A stretch of DNA of 64,000 nt, from contig DF237089.1 of the NCBI GenBank assembly GCA_000708835.1, forward strand, positions 65,118 through 129,117, in the 5' to 3' direction. Numbering within the stretch: the first letter of the stretch is position 1; every line of letters starts with the position of its first letter. The notes below the pieces were generated by a model. That model was not told where the DNA came from, made no database searches, and saw nothing but the letters and a program-made list of their open reading frames with translations. The position numbers were made by a program, and so were the translations under genes. This DNA is from Klebsormidium nitens (taxonomy: Eukaryota; Streptophyta; Klebsormidiophyceae; Klebsormidiales; Klebsormidiaceae). This document shows, piece after piece, positions 37,401 through 50,535 of this stretch.

Positions 37401-38698
37401 TCAGCTTCTGATCTGGATTGTTTTTCTCGGGGCTTCGACTTGTGCCCCGGACCTTTTGGCGCTACCCAGGGCTTCCAACCTTGCACACTCATCCTCATTG
37501 CAGCATCTACATTGCCGGCACCGAGGAAGGGGCCTTGCACGCGTGCTCGTGTTCGTACAGCGAGCAGTACCTGCGGACGTACGTTGGCCACACGGGGCCC
37601 GTGTACCAAGCCCACTGGTCGCCCTTCGCACCCAACCTGTTCTTAACCGCCAGCGACGACTGGACCATCCGGCTGTGGGCGGAAGACCAAGTAAGGCGCG
37701 CGCAGCTGCGAGAAGTGTTCAAGCCGTAAGGCGTTAATTGGGACTGGATATCTTCGCTTAATTTTATTATATTATTATTATTTCATAGGCCCAGTGCAAG
37801 CCTTGTAATTTATTTCGCATAAGAGAATAAAAATGTCCCAAGGAAAAAACATGGGAAGCAAAGAGCCTGGGATGATTTTAAGAGCTTTGATGCTTTCCCA
37901 CGTCGCACTATCCGAGTCAAATTATGTCCCGGATTCTGCAGTCGGTTGAAAACGAAATCTCAAAAGCCTGGGGGTCTTGATACGAAGAGGTAGAAGTAAT
38001 CTGAAAAGCTCTCTCGCTGATCATCGCCAAGGGATCCCTTGCAGGAGACGCCGCTTTTGGTCTTCCAAACGGGTACGCACTACGTAAGCGACGTCCAGTG
38101 GTCACCCACAAACTCCACCATATTCGCAACCGCGAACGGCGAAGGCAAGCTGGAGGTGAGATTAACATCTCGTTCCGTTTGTCTCGTTTAGCGGTGACTG
38201 TCTGGGAGAAAGTTTTGCCTGAACCACTCTCCTGAAGTCGCATAGAGAAGACGCGTGCATAGTCATTGCATAGTCATGTGATTTCAGAATCGAGCTCGTC
38301 AAAGCAAGAGCAGAAGTAAGCTTTACTTCGATCCAACCAAAAAATAAAAGGACTATCCTTGGTGATGCCGACACCAGCTAATCTTTCCCCACGCTTCCTT
38401 CCAACAACATGAAAGTTGCTTCAAAACGAAGTGAACTACGTCACAATTCTGAAAGCATTTGCTTATGCAGATCTGGGACCTGGCTGCCTCCGTGATCAAG
38501 CCCGTTTTGTCGCACAGCGTCCTGGCCAGTACTCTTTCCACCGTCCTGTTTGCGGAGGACGCGCCCATAGTATTGGCAGGCGACAGTAATGGCGGGGTTA
38601 GCGTGTTCAAGGTCACCGGGTTAGAACCAGTAGACGACCTCACGCGCGAGGAGCAGAGGGCGAGGCTGGAAGCGTGCGTGGGCAAGAAAAAGCCGTAG
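31456..38698 (+). CDS. DNAI4: Axonemal dynein intermediate chain, DNAI4/WDR78 type (complete)
   Basis: WD40 intermediate chain of an axonemal dynein. This family includes WDR78 and Chlamydomonas IC138, part of inner-arm dynein I1/f that controls ciliary bending. Fifteen exons: 31456-31595, 31932-32031, 32339-32499, 33136-33251, 33486-33529, 33747-33871, 34108-34240, 34561-34722, 35142-35399, 35758-36103, 36548-36750, 37012-37148, 37504-37690, 38045-38155, 38471-38698; 816 aa, phases continuous. The N-terminal ~190 residues are basic, then acidic, and probably disordered. Conserved landmarks are IRLRLRESPTVCLLHLPGDA (~195-215), RYAAQVAGKAGSENFVGKAA, LWEFSAEITDGRQVSGMTWN, GVTALDFSAASPNLLA, VGFYDGAVAIYDVR, TEPVWKLKWV, GHTGPVYQAHWSPFAPNLFL, SDDWTIRLW and DVQWSPTNSTIFATANGEG. 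Cytoplasmic dynein intermediate chain is a weaker match. The gene implies that the organism makes motile flagella. Two splice-site ambiguities are listed under findings. Confidence 0.93.
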
Positions 38699-39833
38699 TT
38701 ACCTGCAAAAAAAGTAAACCTGTTGCTGGGCTTAGCAACACGTGCTTGAGTCATGCACGCTAAAACCGTCGAGATGAGTCTAGTTAAGCGTAGGACTGGG
38801 AAGTGTGGGACTGCTGAGTTTATTAATGTGCGGTGCACTGTGCCTACAAGTTTGACCCTTGTGTATCATACATGGATCCATCTGTCCGGACATCAATCGT
38901 TGAGGCGCCGGACTCAGCTCTGTGTACGGTACATCGCGGTCAATCTCCGAATGAATGATGCGCTGTGAATCGGTTCAAGAACTTAGGCGTTCATCTCCCG
39001 ATCGTGACTCGCTGCTTATAGTGTATAGCATTAGTATATACTACCTTTGCTTGGTGGCTCAGGTACTGCAATATGGTAAGTTGACAAATCACTTACTAAG
39101 TAGGTATGCGGCCACCGTGTGATCCATATCTTCAGGTCTCCCTTCGATCTGCAACCTGATGCTAAGGACACTAAACTATCCGATAAGTACGTCTGATCTT
39201 CCGGCTAGCTATGCATGGAACAGTGTTGAAGGAGAGGCAACGATAGCAAAAATGCAAATCCGAGCAGCTCTTATATCACAACTATCGAGCACCCACTCGA
39301 GCGTGTCTGTACGTGGTCACTCCTGTTCGATGGCTAAACTGCCACGCTGCCTTGAGAGGTAAAGTGCTGTTCTCGTGCCACCCTGAAGTACTGTCTACAC
39401 GCGTCAATTTGACTACTACAATGCACAACCTTTATTTACAGCTGGGCCTTCCGTCGGTCCTACCTCAATTTCTCCAAGTATAAGCAATCACCTGGCGAGC
39501 ATCTGGTCTGATACCGTCATTCGCCCTATACTTGTCGCTCATTATCTCAACAGTGTCTAAATAAAGCTAAATCCTGTCAATGTACTCCCCACGGGGCCTT
39601 GCTAATCAGAAACAAGGTACCTATCAATGCTAACAAACCTTTGACAACCTGCATAATCAAAGCCCAATCGTCAATCGTATACAGCTATGGCCACCATGTG
39701 ATGGCTCTGACAACAGGGGCGTCAGATTTTCGTTCGGCGCGTCCCCTTGGAAGCTGCGATGCAGCGCTAAGCATACCCGCTAACACTTGGTCTCGTCTCA
39801 AATTAGCCCCAAATTCGACGACTCCTGTGCGGC
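38699..39833. other. Convergent intergenic spacer
   Basis: 1.1 kb between the dynein intermediate chain gene (+) and the CtpA gene (-), expected to hold their 3' UTRs. It is AT-richer than the exons around it. No coding, repeat or RNA feature was recognised. Confidence 0.6.
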
Positions 39834-42800
39834 TTAGAACCCGTCCAGGTGTCGTTCAGCCGCCTTGACGCACGAATCTTGCTCGATGGCGCGCACGGGA
39901 TCTTCGGCGGTCAGCGGGTCGGAGACCGCTTCATCGCCCATCTTCGGCACGCACATGACGTCAGGAGCGATGCCGATCTTGTCAATGGCGTGGTACGCGG
40001 GGGAGAGGTACTTGGCAACGGTGACGAACATGGCGGACCCGTCCTCGAGCTCAAACACGCTCTGCGCAGCGGGTTCAATAGAAAAGTCAAGCGGCCTCGA
40101 AACCTGTAATTCTTGGTGAAAGTGCATACCAAGCGCTGTTCTACTTTGTTTCCACTCAGCTCAATTAGAAGGTTCAGCTTTCTATTACGGCTTTCTACGC
40201 AAATCTGCAGTAAAATCAGGCAACTGAGCTGGAACAGGTTGAAATCGGCATACTGCAAGTCGCATCCGCAGAAGTCGGCCCGCTACAACTCAACGCAAAG
40301 CGCTCGTTCAAATGATTTCAGGGTCACAACTCAATAGACAACCTACCCTTCCGAGCAGCGACAGCAACCTTGGGGGCAGACCACAATCGGGGTGAGCTCC
40401 CGGGGGCGACAAGAAAGATCCCAAAAAAACGGGTGTCCAGAAGCAAACCCGGCCCAAAGAATCGCCCCCCCCTCACCTGGATCCTGCCCTTGCCAAACGT
40501 CTGCTGGCCCACCAGAGCCGCGCGCGCGTTGTCCTTCAGCGCCCCCGCCAGGATCTCGCTCGCGCTCGCGCTGTTGTTGTTGACCAGGACGACCAGGGGG
40601 TCTTTGGTGAGCGGCCGCGCGGCCGCGGTTTCGATGGGCGACGTCTCGCCGGCCCGGTTGATGGTGTGCACGATCGTACGCGGGATGAGGCTCCCGTCCA
40701 GCCACATGTCGGCCACGTCGAGCCCCGCGCGGACGAGGCCCCCCGGGTTGTCGCGCAAGTCCAGGATGTACTCGTCGGCGCCTTGCTCCTGGGATCACCG
40801 AAGAAAGACCAGTCAGTATACTGGCTCCGGGCATGGTCGGAAAAAGCGGGCTCATGCTTTGGAATACAGCAAAGCGGAGGAGGCCGACACTTTCTCTTTG
40901 TCACAAAGTCGGGACAAAGCGGTTGGAGAAACCATTCCCCTGCTGTCACGTGGAGAGCGGAGTGGCACATACAAATGGCGCAGATGGCAGAAGGAGCCAA
41001 ACCAAGGAACAACCTTGAATCAGAAGAAACTGGCAGCGCTTGAGAAATCAGCTGCTACATTTGGCAACTAGGAGCGAGGAAGTCCCGAGCGGACAGGAAA
41101 CGGAAGGTACCTCCATTTTGTCGATGGCTTGGTGCATGTCTGCAGAGGCATTTTGGCTGAAGGACGAGAGCTTGATGTAGGCGGGGTGAACCAGCTGGCC
41201 GTCCCGTTGCAGATGGGGGGGAAGCATCGTTGCAAACACGGGCGAGAAGACAATCGTCTCGCGGAGCAGCTGCGTCTCAATGTCCTGCGGTGAGCAATTG
41301 TGGATGGCATGAGGGCAACTCAGCGAAAGGAGTTAACACCTGATGTAAAATTCGACGAATGTTCGACGCTTGCAGGGGTGCGAGGCGACATGAGAGTAGT
41401 GGGTGACTGTAGGCCAGAAGTTCTGAACAGCCTCAGTTATTCTATCCTACGGGCTTCCAGAGCTGACGAGGAGACTTCAAAGAGCGATGCGAGATGACTC
41501 TGGCACTGACTCAAATGCAAGAGGGTCACTTGCGATAGCGACGCGCTCAGGAAACATGCCCACCTGTTCCGTTTCTCCCCCCTGCCTCCTGATCGTGATC
41601 CGCACAGTAGTCCCAGCCTTGCCCCGCAGCTTCTGGGCGACCTCCTCCCCCTTCACCCCAGAGAGGGCCAGCCCATCCACCTTCACCAGCTGGTCGCCCT
41701 TGCGGATGCCCGCACGCGCCGCGGGGCCACCCTCGACTGGGGACAGCACGACCTGGCACAGAAAGGCCGTGGGGGAGTGAGACAGGGCACAAGCGCAAAG
41801 TCAACACTAAGAACGATGACAATACTGTTCCAGCACTGATTATGTTGACGAAACGGCTGAGCTATTTAGCAGTGCCCTCTGGAAGGTAAGTGGTGCTAAA
41901 GAGCCATCACCTAGATAGAAGGACAGAAGGGCCGCTCCCTCTCGTCACAGATTGTGCTCTGCTTTTGGCATGCAATTCACATCTCAGACAGACAAGTGAA
42001 CGCCACTGCACCGGCTCAGATTACTTTCTGTCCTCGATCTTTGCACCCATCAGGAGGCAACAGCCCAATGTCACCTTCACCAAGCTCTTTTGACGCGATT
42101 TCCGAAGGCACCCTACACGGCAATGGAGCATTTCTCGTCATCTACAGCAAAGGTTGCTTACCACGCTGCCAGTTGATGGATCCGAGGCAATCATGAGCCC
42201 CACTCCCTCCAGCGAACCGTCGTTGCTGATACGGAACGACTCGTACTCCTGCACATGCAATTTCTTTTCAGAAGAAGCCTTCACTAAGATATTTCGGAGG
42301 TCGATAGGGATTCACTGTCAGCTAGCACAGGTCTTAAACAGGCTTGCTTGAGTTTACTAACATTTGCCTCCTGCTAACAAGCCCCTCAACCAGGAAGACG
42401 CCACAATCTCAAGCGGCCCATAATTCTGCACGCGGGACACCTCAAGATCCTGCACAAAAGAGATTCAGCAGGGGCCTGGCTGCCTGACAGAGAGCTAACA
42501 TCCTGAGCGATGCAGTTAGCGCTCACCTTTGGAGTCGCAAAGCGAGTGAAAGGGTCACCCAGGTTTCCTAGCATGGCTTTGATGCCCGCATAGGCACTAT
42601 CGGTTGTTGCTGCAGTCCCAACGTGAGCCATTGTCTTCCGAAGCAGACTATCCCAATCTGTGGTGAGAGTGTTGATGTTTACTGATCTTCCTCATACATT
42701 TCTCGGAGCTTCCGAGATCTTTTGCACTTGTAATTTCTGAGGTCAATGTTGTGACACAGCAGCAGACACCTCAGAAAGTTTAGTGGGCCCAACCGTGTGC

Positions 42801-43955
42801 GCGCATGCTCACAAGGGACCCCAGTTGACAGGAAAAACCAAGCTTCTTGTTAGGGGCTTCCAATTCCTGACCACCTTGCGCGCTTCTAGGCACTGCCCTT
42901 AATTCGTATCAGAGGTGCTGAGAAGAGCATACCCACCTGCGTGGTTCAACTCTGGATCCACAAATAGGTTCTTGGCAATGCTCCAGGCCTCCACCACAGT
43001 CATTTGAATGTCGGAAGCCTGTGATGGGACGTGCGATTTATCATTAAGAGAGACACAATACTCTGCCATGTGCACACGAACATGCTTCTAGGTGACACAG
43101 TCGATGCGTGCCTTGAAGGGTCGCTTGACAGGTCTCATCTATGATCTACCATCTGGTTTGACCGAAGATCTGAGCACCGTGACCAGCTCAGTCGGTTACA
43201 GAACTCTGGACTAATGATAGGCTGCAGCATAAGTTTCTGAGGTCAAAGAGCAATCTAGTAAGGCCCTTGGAGATCTTGGCTGCTATGGTTCTGGGATGAT
43301 TGTGTACTCTTAAAGACTTGATGCCATCCTTCAGTTGAGCCAATCTTCCAACAGAAATGTGTGCAAAAGTGAAGCTTCTCTTGGAGTATCTTGCAGCCTG
43401 AACTTCAGGCACTAATGGTTAAGGATGCACTTGATCATTCAGCACAAGCAATCGTGTGAGCTGCTCTATCGAGATGCAAAACCTTACCGGGGAAGTCTTG
43501 CCCTCCAGTATTTCAGCTCTTGGCGTCACTGCATCTGCCTGACCCATTGGCACCAGAGTTAGGGCCAAAGCAGCAGCAGATCCAACAACAGCCTTTCCCA
43601 CAACTTGCCTGACAGCTGTCAGACACTCCTGCCAGCTGTTGGCGTCAGATTGCTGCTGGTTATGATGGTCAGTCTTCTTACATTGCACTTTAAGCTTTGG
43701 AAGTTGCTGCGGACTTGCAGTGATTCGTGTGACTTCATTTGAGAACCGTGTGTTCTGAGAAGACTTTAAATAAGTTCTATTGAGCCTGAAGCGTTGGGCC
43801 GATTGCAAAGTTCGCCCATGTGAGCTCAACTTGAAAGTCAGCCTGCTGCAACTCAGAACTGCTGGCCTGGAGCTGAGAAGAGCCCTAGGTGGTGATGAGA
43901 TGGAAGATCTGCCAAGATTTGGTGGACTTGCTACCTTCGCTAATGCAAAAGCCAT
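39834..43955 (-). CDS. CTPA: Carboxyl-terminal processing protease CtpA, chloroplast lumen (complete)
   Basis: Family S41 serine protease. Its plastid members cleave the C-terminal extension of the photosystem II D1 precursor in the thylakoid lumen, a step needed for assembly of the oxygen-evolving cluster. Exons in gene order: 43955-43488, 43018-42937, 42657-42527, 42248-42162, 41752-41564, 41284-41111, 40788-40477, 40061-39834; 556 aa, phases continuous. Residues 1-150 are a bipartite transit peptide. A Ser/Arg-rich stromal part is followed by a hydrophobic lumen-targeting segment (AVVGSAAALALTL) ending QADA. Then come VVEAWSIAKNLFVDP, GDPFTRFATP, a PDZ domain (about 240-320, with PAARAGIRKGDQLVKVDGL), YIKLSSFSQNASADM and LDLRDNPGGLV. 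The catalytic Ser is about residue 452 in NNSASASEIL and the Lys about residue 477 in FGKGRIQ, 25 residues apart as in Scenedesmus D1 protease. The last exon reads SVFELEDGSAMFVTVAKYLS. Confidence 0.95.
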
Positions 43956-45211
43956 GTCAGAGGAGCCTTCTGTCTACCCGAAGACCAGTTGTCTAAGAGC
44001 TGATCCTCCAGATGAATAGCGCAGGTATGGGCTCTGCCTGCAAAAGGTGCTACCCTTTGCAAGCTGCCCCCTCCTTCTGATGTCTCCTCAATTGGTCTGG
44101 ATTACCTCTAGGCCTTTGCATAGAGCTACAACTTGCAGATCAGCTAGGACAGCTCCTTCTTGCCTGCTGATTCTGTCACTGCTTTTGAATCTAGATCAGA
44201 GCAAGCTTCACGATAAAAATCTCTAAAGGAACTATCTGGATGCCCTATTCTTCGTGCTATTCTTTGCAGGGTGCTCAGCTCGCCATCCTCCTGCCAAAGA
44301 CCCTGTGTTTTGACAGTTGACTGACCAATCGTGACCTTCTTTTCTTGCCCTTTACTCTGCCAAAGAGACAAACGTCCTTCTCTAGAAAGCGCCGCCAGCA
44401 CTAGCTGGTTTGAACAGCAATGGAAGTGCCCGCCAATCTCCTGCGCAACCGCTTTGATCTGCTGGCACCCACTGTAACAAACTGCTGTCACAAGAGGCCC
44501 TCACATAGACTCGCGCGCAATGAACCAATCAGCGGGCCGCAAGTCAAAATCACATGGTCCACGCGGGTCTGTCAGACATCTCAATGATTGTCATCTGCAT
44601 CGGTCTGATTCGGCATATCACTTCAGTTGCGTGTTTCGATTGGTTCGAAGGCGCCTTATGACGTCATTTCCCGCGCGGCGAGTGACCATTCGTCTCAGAA
44701 CGCGCGCGCAGCAGACTGTTCCGCGGCCAAAATCCATTCAGCGCGGCACAGTCGTAGAATTCACCTCGCGGCCTGAGGGAGCACGCCAACTCTAAAAGTT
44801 GCTACTGTATACCATAATACCGGGATTCTGATATGCAGTGCACCGAAGTTAGTGACACTGCCAATTTCCACACCAGATTGGCAAGTCACTTATATGTTTA
44901 ATTCTGATGCAGTGGCGCCGTTTTCCAGCCATTCATTGCTGCTTTAACACTCCATCAGCACCACCTTCTTTCTATCAGGGAATTTTTGGAACGAGCCATT
45001 GTCTTCAGCATCCTTGGCATATCCCTCACAGGCTGGCCGTATGCCAAGTCACGGTTGCCTTCTTGTTGTAAACCACTCTTCAATCCAGTACAAGCATCCC
45101 GATAAGACCCTCCATAGGTCTCAACTTCTAACATGACATAGGGATTGGCACAAGGGCTTCGACATTAATTAGACAAGCACCAGATCGTCGAGATAGCCTA
45201 CCAAATGCATT
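43956..45211. promoter_or_regulatory. Divergent spacer with CCAAT boxes between CtpA and PG-rich repeat gene
   Basis: 1.26 kb between divergent start codons. A CCAAT box in extended form (CCAATCAGCG) lies at 44525-44534 and a reverse one (ATTGG) at 44639-44643. The interval around 44510-44770 is GC-rich. One open minus-strand frame (44491-44144) overlaps the CtpA-proximal part and is listed separately. Which gene the CCAAT boxes serve cannot be told from sequence. Confidence 0.4.
44144..44491 (-). other. Unassigned 115-codon open frame
   Basis: Open minus-strand frame with no in-frame ATG; it begins at a GTG codon. It would therefore be either an internal or terminal exon of an unrecognised gene, a 5' UTR exon of CtpA or chance. 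The composition looks protein-like: LVLAALSREGRLSLWQS resembles a propeller strand and FRDFYREACSDLDSK a helix. Acceptor-like AG sites lie at its 5' end, for example just before EIGGHFHCC. I do not recognise the family. Confidence 0.25.
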
Positions 45212-48200
45212 ATGGACACTCATTCAGAAGACGCTGTAGTAGAGGGTTCTGGGCACTATGCAAACGAAGCATTTGAAGGGGATGAGAAACACGAAGCACC
45301 CAGCACGGGGCCAGGCAATGCTGTCACATCGGAGAGCAAGTCAGAAGCAGAAGAAGCCGGAGTTGTAAGGAGTTTGAAAGACGGGCAAACTTCGACATTC
45401 TCGCGAGCAAAGCCTGAGGAAACGATGGAACAGACAAATGCTGACTCTGCCGAGACCCGGCACGAAGACGGCGAGCCATCAACGTCGATGGAAGCATCTA
45501 GTAAACTGGGAACCGAGGAAGAAGTCGGGGCAGGCTACAAAGACAAGACTGGTGCAATTGGAGCATTAGAATTAAGAACAAAGAAAGTCACGCTGATGGA
45601 TGGGGACCCGGCAGAGGTCAGGCCTGGGGAGGGTGCGGGAGCCAGGGATGGAGGAGGGCCACAAGCGGGACGCTTTGGAAACGGAGTGTATGCGCGGGAG
45701 GAATATGTGAGCATGCTAGCGATCAGTCCGACTTTGAATGCTGGGGCAGGGTCATCAGATTCGGCAGTGCCGTTCCTCAGGCAGCTGTTTACCAATTGGA
45801 TTCACAGGGACTGGGCCGGATCAACCAGCGCTGACCACGAAAGAATGGCACTCAACCAGGCACTGTCGAAGTCCGTTGATGAAGAGTGCTTGCTTCGAGT
45901 GTAGCTGTCCTCTTTCCTCTACGTGAGTCCGTTGAGAGCAGGTATAAGTTGTTGCAGATTGTATTGGCTCGTCTTGGAGCTGGATAGCTAATCCGGCGGC
46001 CATCCATACCGTTTTCCTTTTTCCTTTTAAGGAGACAGTAAGAGGTCAAGCAATCTGCTTATCAAGCTGCACCGCACAGCGTGTAAACAAGCCTAGCCAA
46101 CGGTCCTTTACAATCAATCCTTCCAATATATATATATTGGCTCAATGACTTTCTGAATTCTGTGATCCAACCTGGACGCGTTGAGAAAGCGTGAACATGC
46201 TCTAAACAATTGTCAATCATGTTATAGAATTTGGCCCTTGCAGAGTCCCCCAGGACACGTGGACAGGCCACTCGCGTCGCCTACCGGCAGCACCGGGAGA
46301 GGGACTGCTTTTAAGACTGGAAAGCGGAAGGACCTGAGCAAAAGCATGCAGCGGAGCCAGTTTGGAAAGATGGTGAGGCATCAAAAGGAAGAGCTCATGA
46401 AAAGAGCCTTGAAAGCAAGCGCAGTCCATCAGGAAAATAACGTTTCAACTTTTTAGACCTCTGTAAATATGCATGGGAGAAATTTCTGCAGGAGCCCATC
46501 TTAATAGGATTAACCTGTTGGTGCTGAGGCTTCTTTAAGCAACACACTATAAGTTCAAACCGCTGTACAAGAGTACAGAAAGCTCTCGCATGTCCAGATC
46601 AGAACGAAAATGAAAGTCAAGGGACTTTCATTCCTGAATGGTGCTGAAATTTCCCTTCAAAAGCTTACATGCTGTGTTCCGAGCCATCTCTGTGACTATC
46701 TTGTCCGATCCTCTATTCGTACCTTTTCAGGTCGACTCCATCAAACAGTCTGCACCCTCGATAGCGTTTGGGAGTGCCGACCGCTTCTCTCACGGCAGCA
46801 TAGGCTATGTACCGAGCGGAGAGGGGGTTCCGGGGCCCGGCTGTTACGAGACCGTCAAGGACCTCGGAAAGTAAGGCGTCGTACGTGGCAATCTATCATT
46901 CGGATTGCTAAGCAAGAGCGTCTTAGAGTTCTGCTGCAAAGTTGCTGGTATCAAGGGGAAACATCGGTCTAGCGCAGAAACTCGCCCTTTGTGCAATCAA
47001 GGTTGACGTAAGGCTCACCGGATTGAGGGGCAGTAACGTGAGAGAGGACCAGTAATTTTGGCGGCCGGACAAGAACCGGGCTTACTGTGCCTATGATAAC
47101 TACGTCAAGCGGAGGGCAAAGGGACATCCGCTACAAAAACAAGGGGGCATGTTTGTGAACTAGTCTGCTGATCTTATGCGCAGGGACATGGGCTCGTCCG
47201 AGCACAGTCACCATCCCGCGTACCACTTCGGACATGACGAGCGCTTCAAGGGGCCGGGCACTAGCAGCCTCGTCAGGGTGAGCTCCATCGCAAAAGTCGG
47301 TTTCTTCCTACTGTGCAAACGCGTTGCTTTTGTCGTCCAACGACCACTTGCAACTCGACCAGGATCACGAAAGAAGGTCACGGCTACAAACGAACAACGG
47401 CTGCCAGGGCTCCTGCCAAGACTCAGCTGATCTGTGCTTAGAAGTGCGAGACGAGCTCTGCGCACTTCTCGTGACACAGAGCGAGCATGGATGATGAAAG
47501 AGCACCAATGAGTATCTAGCAACAAAGGGATCCCTTTTCCGCTTCAGATGCCGGACCCCGGCAAGTACGACATCCCGCCGTCAATCGGGCGACAGACGCT
47601 GTCGACCAAGGAGAGCGCGTCGCCCAAGTCGTTCGTCAAGGCGACGCGCAGCGTCAAAGTGTCCATCGGGAAGGGCTTTGAGGAGGATATGTACGGCCTG
47701 GATGCGCCGGGCCCGGGCACGTACCCCACCAAGTCAGGCTTCGGAACGCAGGCACGTGGCTGCACCCGCCTCTTTTGATTGCGACAACACACAATACTTG
47801 CTCTTTACAGCTTACCTTTTCACGAGCATGTAATCGGACATTTAGAACCATCTGCAAGGAAGGAGTACTCAAAGGAAGGAGTCAATCTACACGACGAGAA
47901 GATTTTCCTGTAAGAACGCCGGGAACTTGGGCTGGAGAGTGGGCAACCAGGTCGACAAAACGATTCCGCTGAAGAAGGTCAAACGGTTGGACTTGCTGAG
48001 ACTACAGCCAAAGAAAAAATCAAGCCCTCTATTCCAGCACTTGAAGCCGAGCTGAAAGCGCGTCCTCGCCAGAGAAACCGCCATCCTCATCCGTTAAATG
48101 CACGTGTCAGAATCTGATTGTGCGCTGCATTTTGCAGGCTGCTTCTGAAAAGTCGACTTCGCCAAACTTCGGCTTCGGAACCAACGCCAGAGCGGTGAGC

Positions 48201-49550
48201 TTCTGAGCACCTATACAGAGACCCCGACACTTGCGGGTTACGAGCGCGCCCCCCACAGATTGAATAATTGGATTGCAAACGTCTGTTCAGGATCTTGATT
48301 CGCGAAACTTTCTACTTAGCCTGACGCCAGTCCCATGTCTGATATCGCGTGACCGCTCGCCGCTTGTCTGCTTCCAGTAACATGGTCAAGGCGCGGACTC
48401 ATTGATATTAACCCTTCAGTATTTTTTTTTTGGTAAATGAAGGCGCTCTTGTCTTTCTGCAAAGTATCTGGCCGAATCAACGAGTCGTTTGTATGATTGA
48501 TATACACCGACTCTGACGCGAAGCCAAATGCCTTCTTGAATACCTTCTAATCTGGTCAAACGCGAGGTATGTTGGGAACAACAAAAATTTGACCATGAAC
48601 ATCGTTAAGCGCTCTAGGCCGTCAATCACGTGAGCGCTGCTCCACTCTTGACGCCTCAATGACCTTTGATCAGGATACTTCTCCTACTTGCAGGTTGGTG
48701 GAGGCCGGAGCCTGGAAGAGCGGAAGGCCTCCGAGCTTCCCGGCCCTGGGGAGTACGTCACCGTGTCTGCTGTGGGGCCTCAGGTGGAGTCCTCCCGGCC
48801 GTCTAAACCGGCCTTCCCCTTCGGCAGCGCGGGCCGGAACAGCGGAACTGGAAAGACCGCGGCTCCCGGCCCGGGCGCTTATAAGAACGAGAAATCCGGG
48901 TTTGGGGCCCAGCTGACGTCGCCCAAGCGGAGCATGCCCGCCGTGTCCTTCACGAGCGCGAGCAGGTTTCCCAGGTGGGTTGACGGCTACCTGTGGCGGT
49001 TAAGGATGACTCGAGATTCGTTCTGCTCTGGGTTCAGATTTCCGGGAGACTTGCAGGATATAGAGGAACCAAAAAACGTTTCTGCGGAGAAGCGCCGAAT
49101 GACTTTACAAAATCTGCACAGTTTCAAAGCCTTGGACTTTATCGGCCCACAGCGAAAGATTGTTTGAAGTGCCCCGCATACGAAAATGTCTGTCATTGAA
49201 ATCCCTCTTTGATTGAGAGTAAACGAATTTTCATGATGTTGTTAAGGGAAGCCACCTGAAGAATCAGATATTTTGAGGAACAAAGTGAAGACCTCTGGGT
49301 CATGCCTGCTTCTGCCAGAGGTCCAAAAAGAGGCTGTCGATCTTCAACCATCCATTTGTTTCTCTGCTCTCAAGCCTTCGTGGTTTGCGTATGAGATTTT
49401 CAATTAGTACGAGGATGTCAATCAGGTCAAGCCAGGTTTGCTACATTGGGACGTATCAGCCGGTACGGTAGACTGGCGACAAGAAGCTTTGCACTGCCTT
49501 GCAGGTCCGCCCTCGAGAAGACGCCTGGTCCCGGCTCCTACTGCAATTGA
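45212..49550 (+). CDS. Sperm-tail PG-rich repeat (STPG-type) protein (complete)
   Basis: Protein with repeated PGPGxY motifs, the hallmark of the sperm-tail PG-rich repeat family; several members are structural proteins bound to ciliary microtubules. Eight exons: 45212-45706, 46244-46372, 46731-46870, 47184-47277, 47548-47751, 48138-48194, 48694-48974, 49505-49550; 481 aa, phases continuous. Residues 1-165 are acidic and disordered. Repeats follow: VPGPGCYETV, MPDPGKYDIP, APGPGTYPTKSGFG, LPGPGEYVTV, APGPGAYKNEKSGFG and TPGPGSYCN. Each repeat is preceded by an FGSAxRF-like segment (IAFGSADRF, YHFGHDERF, FPFGSAGR, VSFTSASRF). Intron 5 uses a GC donor at 47752. The donor of exon 1 was chosen because GTGAGC at 45707 restores phase. 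The frame stays open to 45904, so a longer single-exon alternative exists. The exact molecular role is unknown. Confidence 0.87.
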
Positions 49551-50535
49551 TCAAGAATACGAAGTAGGACGGAACGGAAAAGCAAAGCGTTTTCCCGGGA
49601 TAGTGGGTGGCAACTGCTGTTGAAAAGCTCTCCGGACTCGAAACGATGCACAATCTGCATGAGTGACCCAACTTTGACTTGAATACGACGTCGGGTATGC
49701 GAAGGCGCCCTTTAGGAAATCGTCAATCAAGTGCATCATCTTCGGAATCACTTCTTTAAGTGGTGTGCATGCATTTCCGAGCTGGCAACAAATTTTGCTT
49801 TGGTCGTTAACCAAGCCACGGCGGCATTCTATATGAGCCGGACTATTTGGCAAATCGTGCCGCATCTTTCCCTCCGATCCCTTTCGAGAACGAATGATCT
49901 TAAACGTGCAGTCAGCTCGTTAGTCGTGCTGCAGAAAGTAACCTAGTCTTCAAATTAAGTTGACTTGGCATTCAAGCGTAGGTACTCCGTAAGCATTCGA
50001 AAGATAATGTGTGTAGGCCGTAATGTATCCCGTGCGCGCTTATAACGAGGCCACCCCGGTCGAGTTCACGTGTGCTACTAAATAAGCAGACAGAAAGGTG
50101 CTGGTGATGGTTACTATCCCAATTTGGAAAGGTTCTGGCCATGAAAATATAAGCGGACTCATTGCAGGCTTGCTAAAAGTGCGTGTCGGATGCGAACTCA
50201 TCGAAACAAAAGTGGTGGAGCAGCGCCCTGACACATGGCGCCCGCTCACGGTAGAGAATAGAGGTGATCATGTTTCCGTAAAGAACGTGCTCCTAGTCTG
50301 CTAATAAGTGCCGCACCTTTATACCTATGTCAGTGTATTCTGTCCTACTCAACTCGTTGTATACATGTTTTTGGGATCCATCCACTGCAACAGGACGTTG
50401 CGCAGGCTCCCAGTCCTGTCATGAAAGCTTCGCTCAATAAACCGCTGTTGTTTTGCTTGAATAGCTCACACAGCTCACTACTACTTTGACTACTCTTGGG
50501 CTTCTTGCTACTTTTGACGTCGTTCAGTGCCGCTT
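49551..50535. other. Convergent intergenic spacer
   Basis: About 1.0 kb between the PG-rich repeat gene (+) and the calcium channel (-), expected to hold the two 3' UTRs. Nothing else was recognised. Confidence 0.6.

Noticed and set aside
42385-42468. Possible extra CtpA exon between the exons at 42527-42657 and 42162-42248
   Set aside because: It is flanked by AG and GT, but its length would break the phase, and the two neighbouring exons already join in frame into the conserved sequence.
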